A stretch of 64,000 bases of DNA from Betaproteobacteria bacterium (GCA_021298815.1 JAJTHE010000037.1:1-64000); one strand, 5' to 3'; numbered from the stretch's first letter, positions 33,803-43,260 are shown. The notes: a model not told the origin generated them from the letters alone. A program made the numbers and translations.

Positions 33803-34804
33803 ATGAACAGACCGCTGGCCGGTGCCGCCGCCGCCCTTGCCACCACCGCCACCCTTGCCGCCGTCGCCGCCGGCGCAGTCCTGCCCGCTGCCGCCCACGC
33901 CCAGGCCTGGCCGGTGAAGCCGGTCCGGGTGGTGATCCCCTGGCCCGCCGGCGGCTCGAACGACATCGTCGGACGGATCGTGATGCAAGAAGTGTCGCGC
34001 GTCCTGGGCCAGCAGTTCGTGATCGACAACCGGGCCGGTGCCGCAGGATCGATCGGCGCCGACGTGGTGGCGAAGTCGCCGGCCGATGGCTACACGATCA
34101 TGGTGCATTCCACCACCCATGTCGGCAACGCGCACCTCTACGGCAAGAAGCTCACCTACGACACGCTGAAGGACTTCACCGGCGTGGGCATGCTCTCGTC
34201 GCAGCCGGGCGTGCTGGTCGTGCACCCGTCGCTCCCGGTGAAGACGCTGAAGGACTTCATCGCGCTGGCGAAGGCGCGGCCGGGGCAGATCAACTACTCG
34301 TCCTCCGGCAACGGCAGCGCGCCGCACCTGCAGATGGCGCTGCTGATCTCGATGGCAGGCATCGACATCTCGCACGTGCCCTACAAGGGCGGCGCACCGC
34401 AGGTGGCCGCGCTGCTCGGCGGCGAGACCCAGGCCTCGTTCGCCACGGTGGGCACCGTGATCACGCAGATCCAGGCCGGGCGGCTGCGTGCGATCGCGCT
34501 CGGCTCGACCACGCGCAGCAAGATACTGCCCGGCGTGCCGACGATCTCGGACGCCGGCCTGCCCGGCTACGACATGAACCCGTGGATCGGCGTGTTCGCC
34601 CCGGCCGGCACGCCGCGCCCGATCATCGACCGGCTCAACGCCGAGATCAACACCGCGCTCGCGCTGCCCGACGTGGTGGCGACGCTGAGCAAGCAGGCGC
34701 TGGACCCGGCGCCGACCACGGTCGACGAGTTCAACCGCATCCTGCGCGTCGACTTCGAGAAGTACGGCAAGCTGATCGCGCTGACCAAGGCCCGCGTGGA
34801 ATGA
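33803..34804 (+). CDS. Bug-family solute-binding protein
   Basis: 333-residue exported binding protein with a long alanine-rich signal peptide (about 34 residues). Start at the ATG behind GGAGGAG. Ligand loop VIPWPAGGSND, then NRAGAAGSIG, PADGYTIM and VPYKGGAPQVAA. It begins a forward run with MmgE/PrpD and an FMN hydroxy-acid dehydrogenase, so a tricarboxylate or hydroxy acid is a plausible ligand. Confidence 0.92.
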   Translation: MNRPLAGAAAALATTATLAAVAAGAVLPAAAHAQAWPVKPVRVVIPWPAGGSNDIVGRIVMQEVSRVLGQQFVIDNRAGAAGSIGADVVAKSPADGYTIMVHSTTHVGNAHLYGKKLTYDTLKDFTGVGMLSSQPGVLVVHPSLPVKTLKDFIALAKARPGQINYSSSGNGSAPHLQMALLISMAGIDISHVPYKGGAPQVAALLGGETQASFATVGTVITQIQAGRLRAIALGSTTRSKILPGVPTISDAGLPGYDMNPWIGVFAPAGTPRPIIDRLNAEINTALALPDVVATLSKQALDPAPTTVDEFNRILRVDFEKYGKLIALTKARVE

Positions 34805-34835
34805 GCGGTCCGCACGCCGCCACCGGAGGCATCCC

Positions 34836-36257
34836 ATGAGCCAGGCACACGATGGCATCGCGGGGGCCGCGGGCGCGACCGTCGCACAGGCGAAGTTCGC
34901 TTCGGCACTCACCTTCGACCACCTGCCGCACGCCGTGGTCGAGCGCATCAAGACCTGCGTGCTCGACACCCTCGGCTGCTGCCTGTTCGGCGCCACCCAG
35001 CCGTCGGTGCGCCTGCTCGCGCAGATGGCTGCCGGCGAAGACAGCGGCGGCGACGCGATCGTGATGGGCACGGCACAGCGGGCGAGCGCATCGATGGCGG
35101 CGATGGTCAACGCCACGGCCGCGCACAGCTTCCAGCTCGACGAGATCCACATCCAAGCAACGCTGCATCCGGGCTCGGCCGCGCTGCCGGCGGTGCTTGC
35201 GCTGGCGCAGACAAGTGGCGCGCCGCCCCGCTCCGGCCGCGATGTCATCACCGCACTGGTGGCCGGCTACGAGACCGCGCTGCGCACCGGCATGGCGGCG
35301 CGCGGCTCCATCTTCACCCGCGGATATCACAACCAGGGCGCGACCGGCGCCCTTGCCGCCGCGGTGGCCGGCGGACGGCTGCTCGGCCTGGATCCGCTGC
35401 AGATGCAGCATGCGCTGGGCATCGCGGGTTCGCAGGCAGCCGGACTGATGGCAGTGCAGGAAGGCGCGATGGCGAAGAGCTTCCATTGCGGCCGCGCATC
35501 GCAGAGCGGCGTCTATGCCGCGAAGCTCGCCGCCCTGGGCTACACCGGCATCCCGCAGGTGCTCGAGGAGCCCTATGGCGGCTTCCTCAGCACGGTGGCG
35601 ATCCCGGCGCAGTGCGACGGCGGGATTCTCGCCGCCGGGCTGGGCGAGCGCTGGGAGACGCTGAACGTCGGTTACAAGCCCGCACCGGCGTCCAACGGCA
35701 GCGTGAGCGCAATGACGGCGCTGGATACGATCATGCGGGAGCACGGCCTCGAGCACGGCCAGATCGAGCGGATGACGGCCTGGGTCAGCAGCAACACGCT
35801 GGGGCATTGCGGCTGGGAGTACACCCGCGACAAGGTGCAGGGCGTGCTGGCCGCGCAGATGAACCTGCGCTACGGCCTCGCGGTGATGGCCCTGGAGCGG
35901 GAGGCAACCGCCGCGCAGTTCGCGCCCGACCGCCTGTTCGCGCCGGAGACCATGGCCTTGCTGCCGCGCATCCATGTCGAGCACGAACCGAAGTACGACG
36001 GCCATGGCGGGATCTACCGGGTCGCCTGCCGGCTGCAGGTGCAGACCCGCGACGGCCGCCGCCACGAGACCGAGGTGCTGTTCCGCAAGGGCAGCAACGA
36101 GGATCCGATGTCGCCCGACGAACTGCGGCGCAAGTTCCTCGGGCTGGCCTCGCCGGTGCTGGGCCAGTCACGGACAGCCGCAGTCGTGGCGCTCGTGGAC
36201 CGGCTCGAACACCTGGCCGACACCACCGAGCTGACCGCTCTCCTGTCTTCCACGTAG
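34836..36257 (+). CDS. MmgE/PrpD-family protein (2-methylcitrate dehydratase-like)
   Basis: 473-residue dehydratase-family enzyme, related to 2-methylcitrate dehydratase and iminodisuccinate epimerase. Helical N-terminal half with TLGCCLFGATQPSV (about 46-59), ALPAVLALA and GYETALRTG, then the small domain from about residue 270. The family acts on tri- and dicarboxylates. The Bug gene 31 bases upstream may deliver such a substrate. The next gene encodes an FMN-dependent alpha-hydroxy-acid dehydrogenase, so the three could form a hydroxy-acid pathway. Confidence 0.88.
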   Translation: MSQAHDGIAGAAGATVAQAKFASALTFDHLPHAVVERIKTCVLDTLGCCLFGATQPSVRLLAQMAAGEDSGGDAIVMGTAQRASASMAAMVNATAAHSFQLDEIHIQATLHPGSAALPAVLALAQTSGAPPRSGRDVITALVAGYETALRTGMAARGSIFTRGYHNQGATGALAAAVAGGRLLGLDPLQMQHALGIAGSQAAGLMAVQEGAMAKSFHCGRASQSGVYAAKLAALGYTGIPQVLEEPYGGFLSTVAIPAQCDGGILAAGLGERWETLNVGYKPAPASNGSVSAMTALDTIMREHGLEHGQIERMTAWVSSNTLGHCGWEYTRDKVQGVLAAQMNLRYGLAVMALEREATAAQFAPDRLFAPETMALLPRIHVEHEPKYDGHGGIYRVACRLQVQTRDGRRHETEVLFRKGSNEDPMSPDELRRKFLGLASPVLGQSRTAAVVALVDRLEHLADTTELTALLSST

Positions 36258-36321
36258 CGTCAGCGGGCGCTCACATCCGACATCCGCGATACCATCTCGC
36301 TTTGCACCGAGGAGACGCGCC

Positions 36322-37578
36322 GTGGCCGACGACAAGCTGAACGCCTACAACATCTTCGACCTGCGCGAGCAGGCGCTGCGCCGCGTGCCGAAGGGCCTGT
36401 TCGAGTTCACCGATCGCGGCACCGAGGACGAGGTGTCGCTGAAGAACAACCGGTCGATCTTCGACGGCATCCGCTTCAAGCCGCGCACCCTGGTCGACGT
36501 GTCCAAGCGAACCCAGGCGACGACGATCTTCGGCGTGAACCACAAGATGCCGATCGCCATCGCCCCGACCGGCGTCGCCGGACTGATGTGGTACGAGGGC
36601 GAGGTCGCGCTGGCGAAGGCGGCGCGCGCGGCCGGCATCCCTTTCACGCTGGCCACCGGTTCGGTGACGCCGATGGAGAAGGTCGCGAAGGAAGCCGGGG
36701 GCGACCTCTGGTTCCAGCTCTACATGTGGCCCGACCGCTCGCTGTCGCACGAACTGGTGATGCGCGCCCGCGATGCCGGCTACAAGGCGCTGATCGTCAC
36801 CGTCGATGGCGTGTCCTCGGGCAACCGCGAATACAACATCCGCAACGGCTTCACCATCCCGTTCACCTTCTCGACCCGCAACATGGTCGACATGATGAAG
36901 CACCCGAAGTGGCTGTTCGGCACGATGGCGCGCTACCTCGCGACCAGCGGCATGCCGACCTATGCGAACTACCCGGCCGCCGCGCGCGCGAAGCTCACCG
37001 CCGGCCCGGTCGGCCGTTCCAGCCTGCGCTCCGACTCGATCAACTGGGACGACCTCGACGCGCTGCGCAAGATCTGGCCGCACAAGCTGATCGTCAAGGG
37101 CATGCTCGACCCGGCCGATGCGGTGCGCGCGGTCGAGCACGGTGCCGACGGCATCGGCGTGTCGAACCACGGCGGGCGCAACCTCGACGGCATCATCTCG
37201 CCGATCGAAGCGCTGCCCGAGATCGTCGATGCGGTCGCCGGCCGCGCGACGATCTTCATGGACAGCGGCGTGCGTCGCGGCAGCGACGTGGTGAAGGCGC
37301 TGGCGCTGGGCGCCGATGCGGTGATGGTCGGCCGTGCCACGCTGTACGGCGTGGCGGCGGGCGGCGAAGCCGGTGCCGCGCGGGCGCTGGAGATCTTCCG
37401 CGACGAGATCCATCGCGTACAGGCGCTGCTCGGCGTGCACCACCTCGGGCAACTCGGCCCGCAGTACCTGAAGCTGGTCGACCCGACGCTGCGTGCACCG
37501 AAGTACGTGCGTCGGCCGCTGCAGGCGGTGCCAGCAGAGCCGGGCCTCGTCGCCAACGCGCAGGATCGGACCAGCTGA
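36322..37578 (+). CDS. FMN-dependent alpha-hydroxy-acid dehydrogenase
   Basis: 418-residue TIM-barrel flavoenzyme of the lactate/glycolate/mandelate oxidase family. The catalytic histidine and arginine are in GVSNHGGRNLDG (H283 and R286). FMN contacts are in PIAIAPTGVAG and FMDSGVRRGSDVVKAL. The loop at about residue 155 reads TVDGVSSGNREYN where most relatives have a proline-rich GRRERD segment, which suggests a different substrate pocket. The GTG start has GAGGAG about ten bases upstream. Convergent with the next gene, six bases apart. Confidence 0.9.
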   Translation: MADDKLNAYNIFDLREQALRRVPKGLFEFTDRGTEDEVSLKNNRSIFDGIRFKPRTLVDVSKRTQATTIFGVNHKMPIAIAPTGVAGLMWYEGEVALAKAARAAGIPFTLATGSVTPMEKVAKEAGGDLWFQLYMWPDRSLSHELVMRARDAGYKALIVTVDGVSSGNREYNIRNGFTIPFTFSTRNMVDMMKHPKWLFGTMARYLATSGMPTYANYPAAARAKLTAGPVGRSSLRSDSINWDDLDALRKIWPHKLIVKGMLDPADAVRAVEHGADGIGVSNHGGRNLDGIISPIEALPEIVDAVAGRATIFMDSGVRRGSDVVKALALGADAVMVGRATLYGVAAGGEAGAARALEIFRDEIHRVQALLGVHHLGQLGPQYLKLVDPTLRAPKYVRRPLQAVPAEPGLVANAQDRTS

Positions 37579-37588
37579 CCCGGGTCAG
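37575..37588. terminator. 14-bp palindrome spanning two convergent stop codons
   Basis: CTGACCCGGGTCAG is a perfect palindrome that contains the stop codons of both convergent genes. It might terminate or block both transcripts, but it has no loop and no T-run. Confidence 0.3.
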
Positions 37589-38370
37589 TTCCGTCCGGGG
37601 GTCTTCGCGCCCCCGGAAATCAGGCGCGCCAGGGCCGGATCGAGACCGACGGTAGCGACAGCGGCCTCCGCGGCGCCGGTGAAGGTCGATGACTGCCGGA
37701 CCTCGAGCGGGTCGCGCGCGGCCTGGTCCAGCGCGTCGCGTGCCGCCCGGGCGCCGACCTCGACGCTGTCGAGCAGCGGCACCGGGCAGTGTGGCTGGAT
37801 GCGTGCAGCAAGCCCGGCAAGGCCGGCGCCGCCCAGGATGACCTCCCGGGCACCGTCCTCCGCGACGGCCGCGCGACAGCACGAGAGCAGCCGGTCCAGC
37901 GCGGCATCGGGATCGGCCGCGATCTGGCCCCCGGTGACGTCCACGGTCCGTACGCTGGCGAGCGCTTTTGAAACACCCAGTGCACCGGCAAGCCGTTCCA
38001 GCATCGGCTTCCATGCAGCGCCCCCGGTCACGATCGAGAAGCGACCCGCACGCGACGCCGATCCGAGCATGCAGGATTCCGCGAGACCGATCACCGGCAC
38101 CGGGCTCACCTCCCGCAGCGCAAGCAGTCCCGGATCGCCGAAGCAGGCCAGCAGTACCGCGTCGCAGCCGGCGCCCTGCTGCGCATAGCAGTCGAGCGCA
38201 GCAAGGGCCGCCACCGCGAAGCAGCGCTCCGAACTGATGTAGGCACAGCCGAAACGCCCGGTGGCCTCGACGAGACGGACGCCGCTGCCGGTGATCTCAG
38301 AGACATGTCCCGCCGCCAGCGAAGTGACCGCAACGGAGGTATTGGGGTTGATCAGCAGCAGCGAGTGCAT
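37585..38370 (-). CDS. Hydantoin/Asp-Glu racemase-superfamily protein lacking the second cysteine
   Basis: 261-residue member of the hydantoin racemase branch, starting with the typical LLLINPNTS. First catalytic cysteine C76 in AVLLACFGDPG. The second, normally in a LGCAGM-like block, is replaced: REVILGGAGLAG has glycine there. Like the gene at 31867, it should not work by the classical two-cysteine racemisation. Single-base chemistry such as decarboxylation or isomerisation, or a binding role, is possible. Start chosen at MHSLLL, where the family begins. Confidence 0.83.
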   Translation of the reverse strand: MHSLLLINPNTSVAVTSLAAGHVSEITGSGVRLVEATGRFGCAYISSERCFAVAALAALDCYAQQGAGCDAVLLACFGDPGLLALREVSPVPVIGLAESCMLGSASRAGRFSIVTGGAAWKPMLERLAGALGVSKALASVRTVDVTGGQIAADPDAALDRLLSCCRAAVAEDGAREVILGGAGLAGLAARIQPHCPVPLLDSVEVGARAARDALDQAARDPLEVRQSSTFTGAAEAAVATVGLDPALARLISGGAKTPGRN

Positions 38371-38474
38371 GGACGAAGCGTACACGCGCTGATCGGGCAT
38401 CGCTCCAGCGCTCGACATCGCAGCCCGCCGGAGAACGCGGTAACCTCCGGCTGACGACAACGAGGAAGCCACGC

Positions 38475-39209
38475 ATGCTCGACGCATCCCACGCCGCAAT
38501 CGCCGACCTGGCACCCACCGGCAAGCTGCGCGCCGGCATCAACATGTCCAACTTCCTGCTCACGTCCCGTGCGCCGGATGGCGAGGCAATCGGCGTGGCG
38601 CTCGACCTCGCGCATGAACTCGGCCGGCGGCTGGGCGTGCCGACCGAGATCATCGAGTTCCCGAACCCGGGCAAGCTGGCCGAGTCGGCCGACAAGGGCA
38701 TCTGGGATGTCGGCTTCCTCGGCGCCGAGCCGGCACGCGCAGTGCTGATCGATTTCTCCGCCGCCTATGTCGAGATCGAGGCCACCTACCTGGTGCGCGA
38801 CGGCTCGCCGCTGAAGGCGATCGCCGACGTCGATCGCGAGGGCGTATCGGTGGTGGTGCCGGCCAAGGCCGCCTACGGCCTGTGGCTCGCGGCCAACCTG
38901 AAGCAGGCGAAGCTCACCGGCGTCGACACCGCCGACACCGCGGCGCAGCGCTTCGTCGACGAGAAGTTCGACGCGCTGGCCGGGCTGAAGGACCGGCTCA
39001 CCCAGGACGTGAAGAAGATCCCCGGCACCCGCCTGCTGCCCGGACAGTTCGCGGCCGTGCAGCAGGCCGCAGGCACGCCCAAGGGCCGCGCGGCCGGCAA
39101 TGCCTTCCTGTGCGACTTCATCGAGGACGTGAAGGCGTCGGGCCTGGTGGCGAAGCTGATCGAGAAGCACGACGTCGGCCACGGGCTGACGGTGGCGCCG
39201 CCGCGCTGA
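38475..39209 (+). CDS. Amino-acid-type (SBP_bac_3) binding-fold protein without signal peptide
   Basis: 244-residue bilobed binding-protein fold of the polar-amino-acid ABC transporter type (GKLRAGINMSNFLL, GVALDLAHELGRRLG, WDVGFLGAEPARA). It begins directly with the domain, with no signal peptide or lipobox, and no ABC permease or ATPase is nearby. It may be a cytoplasmic sensor or enzyme built on this fold, as in cyclohexadienyl dehydratase relatives. Convergent with the esterase gene, four bases apart. Confidence 0.78.
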   Translation: MLDASHAAIADLAPTGKLRAGINMSNFLLTSRAPDGEAIGVALDLAHELGRRLGVPTEIIEFPNPGKLAESADKGIWDVGFLGAEPARAVLIDFSAAYVEIEATYLVRDGSPLKAIADVDREGVSVVVPAKAAYGLWLAANLKQAKLTGVDTADTAAQRFVDEKFDALAGLKDRLTQDVKKIPGTRLLPGQFAAVQQAAGTPKGRAAGNAFLCDFIEDVKASGLVAKLIEKHDVGHGLTVAPPR

Positions 39210-39219
39210 GCCTTCAGCG
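39204..39219. terminator. Short hairpin spanning convergent stops
   Basis: CGCTGA (39204-39209) and TCAGCG (39214-39219) pair around a GCCT loop and include both stop codons. Possible weak bidirectional terminator; no T-run. Confidence 0.35.
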
Positions 39220-40149
39220 GGCGTGCAGGCGCGGCGCCGGGTCCAGCGTGAGCCCCATCTGTTCCAGCACCGCGCGGCCGAGCAGCCCGCAGGGATTGGC
39301 CAGCGTCTCCAGCACCTCGAAATGGTTGCAGTGCTGCGCGACCAGCAGTTCCACCGGCTTGCCCGCGGCACGCAGCGCGGCGGCGAACGCCTGTGACTGG
39401 CGCACGAACTCCGGTGACTCGAGCGTGCCGCAGGCGAGCACCAGCGGGACATCGATGCGCTGGACGTGGCGCATCGGGCTCAGCGCCTGCTCGCTCTCGT
39501 CGGTGAACGCCACGTAGCTGCTGCGCGCAGACAGCCGCACCGGCGCCAGGTCGTAGATGCCGCTGCACAGCAGGCCGCCCTTGAGCACGCCTGCAGGCAG
39601 GTCGAAGGCAGACGGCCAGTCCGTCGTCAATGCCACCGCCGCGAGGTGGGCGCCCGATGAATGCGCGGACACATGGATGCGATCGGGGTCGCCGCCGAAC
39701 GATCGCGCATGGCGATGCACCCAGGCGATCGCCCGCCGGACCTGGTCGGCGATCGGCATCAGGTCGCCACCCGTGTCCTGCACCCACGAGAAGTCGGGCA
39801 CCACCAGGTGGGCACCGGCCGCGACGAACAGTTCGGCCATGAACGCATGGCTGCTCGCGCGGCCGTTGCGCCAGGCACCGCCGTGGATGAACACGTTGAT
39901 CGGTGCACGGGCACCTGCGCCCCCGTCCGCCCGCGGCGTGCGGTAGACGTCGAGCGTCTCGATCGGCACCGGTCCGTATGCGAAACGGTCGGGCTCGCCC
40001 AGCCGCTCGCGTACCCCGGCGCTGTCGGACGCATAGCGCCCGGTGACCTGCGGACGGTTCGGCGCATGGCGCGCCTGGTCGTAGGCCGCATCGAGCGCGG
40101 CCTGGTCCATGTCGAGCCAGACCAGCGGACCCCGGGCCGGGTCGCGCAT
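39214..40149 (-). CDS. Alpha/beta hydrolase, carboxylesterase (HSL/BD-FAE-like)
   Basis: 311-residue cytoplasmic esterase. Oxyanion motif HGGAW (from H89), nucleophile in AHSSG (S164), and a C-terminal QHCNHFEVLE supplying the catalytic histidine. The sequence resembles arylformamidase/kynurenine formamidase-like and hormone-sensitive-lipase-like enzymes. It lies five bases downstream of a Bug gene on the same strand, so the Bug ligand may be an ester or amide hydrolysed here. ATG chosen at MRDPARG; an upstream in-frame start would overlap the Bug gene. Confidence 0.85.
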   Translation of the reverse strand: MRDPARGPLVWLDMDQAALDAAYDQARHAPNRPQVTGRYASDSAGVRERLGEPDRFAYGPVPIETLDVYRTPRADGGAGARAPINVFIHGGAWRNGRASSHAFMAELFVAAGAHLVVPDFSWVQDTGGDLMPIADQVRRAIAWVHRHARSFGGDPDRIHVSAHSSGAHLAAVALTTDWPSAFDLPAGVLKGGLLCSGIYDLAPVRLSARSSYVAFTDESEQALSPMRHVQRIDVPLVLACGTLESPEFVRQSQAFAAALRAAGKPVELLVAQHCNHFEVLETLANPCGLLGRAVLEQMGLTLDPAPRLHAR

Positions 40150-40154
40150 CGCCG

Positions 40155-41156
40155 TCACTCGGCCTTCATGCCCGCCGCCTTGATCACCTTCGGCCACTTC
40201 GCGAGTTCCGCCTCGAGGAATGCGGTGAAGCGTGCCGGGGTGCTCGCGACCGGCTCGTAGCCCTGGTCGCGCAGGCGTGCGGCAACCTCCGGACTGAACA
40301 GGGCCTTCGCGGCCTGCGACTGGATCGTGTCCACGAAGGGCTTCGGCGTGCCGCCGGGGAACAGCAGGCTCTGCCAGGTCGCCACTTCATAGTCCGGGAA
40401 GCCCCCCGCTTCGGCGACCGTCGGCACGTCGGGCAGCGACGGCGCGCGCTTCGCGACGGTCACTGCCAGCGCACGCACCCGTCCGGACTTGATGTGCGCG
40501 GCCGCCGACGGCAGCGTCGAGGACATCACCAGCACGCGGCCACCGAGCAGGTCGGCGAGCGCAGGTCCGCTGCCCTTGTACGGGATGTGCACCATGCGGA
40601 TGCCGGCCACCACGTTCAGCAGTTCCCCCGCGAGGTGCTGCGGCGAGCCAGTGCCGGGCGATGCGTAGTCGACCTGCCCGGGCCGGGCGCGGGCGAAGTC
40701 GATGAGTTCCCTCAGCGTGCGAGCCGGATGCGACGGATGCACCAGGAACACGTTGGACGACTCGGCGAGCAGCGTGATCGGCGTGAAGTCCTTGCCCAGG
40801 CGCAGCGGACGCTCGGGCGACAGCGCCGCGTTGATGACCAGGCTCGCCCCGCCGAGCAGCATGGTGTAGCCGTCGGGCAGCGCACGGGTGACCAGGTCGC
40901 TGGCGATCGCACCGCTGGCCCCGGGCCTGTTGTCGACCAGCACCGAGTGCCCGAGGTACTCGCCGAGCTTCTGCGCCGCGATGCGGCCCACGGTGTCCGA
41001 TGCGCCGCCCGGCGACTGGCCGATGATCAGGCGGATCGGCCGCTGCGGATACGTTGTTTGCGCGACGGCGTCGACGATCGCCAGGGACGGCAACAGCATC
41101 GCAGCGGCGATGGCCGCGACCGCCGAGGGATAGATACGACGTGGATGGACCTGCAT
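40155..41156 (-). CDS. Bug-family solute-binding protein
   Basis: 333-residue exported binding protein with a signal peptide ending DAVAQ (about residue 32). Ligand loop IIGQSPGGASD, NRPGASGAIA, LPDGYTML and [12 protein letters not shown]. Upstream of an esterase in the same direction, suggesting an uptake-and-hydrolysis pair. Confidence 0.92.
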   Translation of the reverse strand: MQVHPRRIYPSAVAAIAAAMLLPSLAIVDAVAQTTYPQRPIRLIIGQSPGGASDTVGRIAAQKLGEYLGHSVLVDNRPGASGAIASDLVTRALPDGYTMLLGGASLVINAALSPERPLRLGKDFTPITLLAESSNVFLVHPSHPARTLRELIDFARARPGQVDYASPGTGSPQHLAGELLNVVAGIRMVHIPYKGSGPALADLLGGRVLVMSSTLPSAAAHIKSGRVRALAVTVAKRAPSLPDVPTVAEAGGFPDYEVATWQSLLFPGGTPKPFVDTIQSQAAKALFSPEVAARLRDQGYEPVASTPARFTAFLEAELAKWPKVIKAAGMKAE

Positions 41157-41174
41157 GCGATGCGTACTCCCGGT

Positions 41175-42170
41175 TCAGGCGGGCAGCGCCACCATGTCAC
41201 GGTGCCCCACCCGCAGCGTCAACCTGCCTTCCGAGGCCTGCTGCCGGCGCAGCATGGCCCAATGGTCTACCTGGTCTGCCTGGCCTGCCGGCGCGCCCTC
41301 GGTCGAAAGCACGGAGCGCGCCACGGCGGCGCACTCGTCGACCATCCGCAGCAGCATCGCAGCGTCCCCGGCCTCGATGCGCCAGTCGCTGCTGGCGCTT
41401 TCCGTACGATAGCCGCGTGCCGCGAGCTTCGCCAGCATGGCGTCCGCAGCGGCCGGCCCGAGCGAGGCGCCGAAGCCCTTGTCCCCCTGCTGGTGGCGCT
41501 CGAATGCAGCCCCGATCGCGGCATCGCCCTTGGCCGCAGGCTGCCATTCCCGCCGGCCATCGACGGTCAGCGTGGCGAGCAGCGGCACGGCGGCGCTGGC
41601 GATCCGGTCGGCGAGCCGATCAAGCCATGCATCCGACACCAGGTCGAGGAAGGCGCTGGTGGTCACGCCATCGAAGGAACCCAGGTGAAGCCGGTCGAAC
41701 GAGGCCTGCAGGTCCAGCCGGCGCGCGCGCACCCGCCACCGTGCACGACCGGTGTCGATCAGCAGGCCGCCTTCGGCGACGCGGCACTGCCATCCCTGCG
41801 CGACGGCCCAGCGGCCCAGCGCTCCCGCCTGTGCCGCGATGAGGTCCGGGTCGTGGTCGACCAGCAGCCAGTCCTGGTCGCCGGGCAACCGTGGCGCCAG
41901 CACGCGCAGGTTCGCGCCGGTGCCCGCTGCGAGGTCCACGATGCGGGCGGCACCGGGCCGCCAGGACGAAGGCCTCGTCCTGGCGGTCGCTGGGGCAGAC
42001 GACACGGACGCCGACCCGGCCACCGACGCAGCCACAGACCCACCCCCGGCCGCGCGCTGCGACGCGCGCACGACGACGGCGTCGATGAAGCGCCGCGCCA
42101 GCGTGGCATCGCGCGCGGCGGCATCGAACGGCTCGCGCAATGCGAGCCAGCCGGCATCGAAGCCGCTCAT
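41175..42170 (-). CDS. Class I SAM-dependent methyltransferase-like protein
   Basis: 331-residue protein with a SAM-binding motif I, ARIVDLAAGTGANL (about 72-85), and a motif II acid in DWLLVDHDPDLIA. A low-complexity Ala/Ser stretch at about 45-60 interrupts the N-terminal helix region. The start overlaps the glycosyltransferase stop (ATGA), so it is the last gene of the reverse operon with RibD-like reductase, dehydrogenase, PTPS-like protein and glycosyltransferase. Target molecule unknown; likely the product of that pathway. Confidence 0.8.
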   Translation of the reverse strand: MSGFDAGWLALREPFDAAARDATLARRFIDAVVVRASQRAAGGGSVAASVAGSASVSSAPATARTRPSSWRPGAARIVDLAAGTGANLRVLAPRLPGDQDWLLVDHDPDLIAAQAGALGRWAVAQGWQCRVAEGGLLIDTGRARWRVRARRLDLQASFDRLHLGSFDGVTTSAFLDLVSDAWLDRLADRIASAAVPLLATLTVDGRREWQPAAKGDAAIGAAFERHQQGDKGFGASLGPAAADAMLAKLAARGYRTESASSDWRIEAGDAAMLLRMVDECAAVARSVLSTEGAPAGQADQVDHWAMLRRQQASEGRLTLRVGHRDMVALPA

Positions 42171-43231
42171 GCCGCGAGCCGATCGGCGGCGTCGGCCCAG
42201 CGCCGGACCGCCGTCGGCCAGTCGGGCAACGCAGCCGCTGCCTGCAGCGCACCTGCGGACAGTCGCTGCCGCAAGGATGCGTCCGCCATCAGCCGCCGGA
42301 GCGCACTGCGCAAGGCATCGACATCGCCGGCGTCGACGAGCAGGCCCGCGGTCGCGGGGACGGTGTCCGGGATCGCACCCGCCGTGGTGCCGAGCACCGG
42401 CAACCCGCGCGCCATCGCTTCGGCATAGGCCATCCCGTATCCCTCGTGGCTCGACGCCAGCACGAACACATCCGCATCGCGCCAGGCGCCCGCCAGGGCG
42501 TCCGGCTTCATCTCGCCCGCGAGCACGATACGGTCGCCGAGCCCATGGGCTTCGATCGCGGCGCGCACCCGAGCGACCGCCGACGGGTCGCGCTCCAGGC
42601 TGCCGATGCAGGTGAGCCGCCACGACGACGCCTTCAGTCCGGCCAGTGCCTCGACCAGCAGGTGGTGTCCCTTGCGCGGCACCAGGCTGCCGACCGACAG
42701 CAGCCGCAGCGGCCCCTCGGCTTCGCGATACGCATCGCCATGCGCAGGATCGAACCCGGGCGCCGGCCGTTCGTTGCCCGGGGGCGTGACCGCGATGCGC
42801 GCCGGCGCGATGCCCGCGCCGGCAATGCAGCGCGCGGTATGCGCGCTCGGGCAGAGCACGCCGCGCAGCATTGGCCACAGCCTGCGTTCGATGCGGGCCA
42901 TCCGCTCGGCCATCGCCGGCGCGATGCCGGTCTCGAGCGACAGCGAATGATGGATGAAGCCGAGCAGCCGCAGCCGGCCGGCCTGCCCCTGCAGGCAGTC
43001 GGCGAAGGCGGGCAGCGCGAGACCGTCGATCACGGCAAGGGCTCCCTCGGGCAGTGCGCGCAGCGCGTCGCCGGCCGCAGCGCAGGCGTGCACATCGGCA
43101 TCCGGATGGCTGCCGGGCAGCTCGACCACCTGCACGTCGCGCCCCGCGGCGCGCAGGCCATCCACCACCCTGCGGTCGAACAGGTAGCCGCCGGTGAGCT
43201 GGTCGAGCGCGCCCGGCACGATCATCGTCAT
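42167..43231 (-). CDS. GT4-family glycosyltransferase
   Basis: 354-residue GT-B glycosyltransferase of family 4. The C-terminal lobe has LVPRKGHHLLVEAL and the donor-site E-x7-E region SSHEGYGMAYAEAMARGLPV. The N-terminal lobe begins MTMIVPGALDQLTGGYLFDR. No transmembrane helix. It sits between a PTPS-like gene and a methyltransferase gene, so it may glycosylate a small pterin-like molecule. A cell-surface polysaccharide role is less favoured because no other polysaccharide genes are adjacent. Confidence 0.88.
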   Translation of the reverse strand: MTMIVPGALDQLTGGYLFDRRVVDGLRAAGRDVQVVELPGSHPDADVHACAAAGDALRALPEGALAVIDGLALPAFADCLQGQAGRLRLLGFIHHSLSLETGIAPAMAERMARIERRLWPMLRGVLCPSAHTARCIAGAGIAPARIAVTPPGNERPAPGFDPAHGDAYREAEGPLRLLSVGSLVPRKGHHLLVEALAGLKASSWRLTCIGSLERDPSAVARVRAAIEAHGLGDRIVLAGEMKPDALAGAWRDADVFVLASSHEGYGMAYAEAMARGLPVLGTTAGAIPDTVPATAGLLVDAGDVDALRSALRRLMADASLRQRLSAGALQAAAALPDWPTAVRRWADAADRLAA

Positions 43232-43260
43232 CGGCGATCCTGGCGACCCGGGCGATCCGG

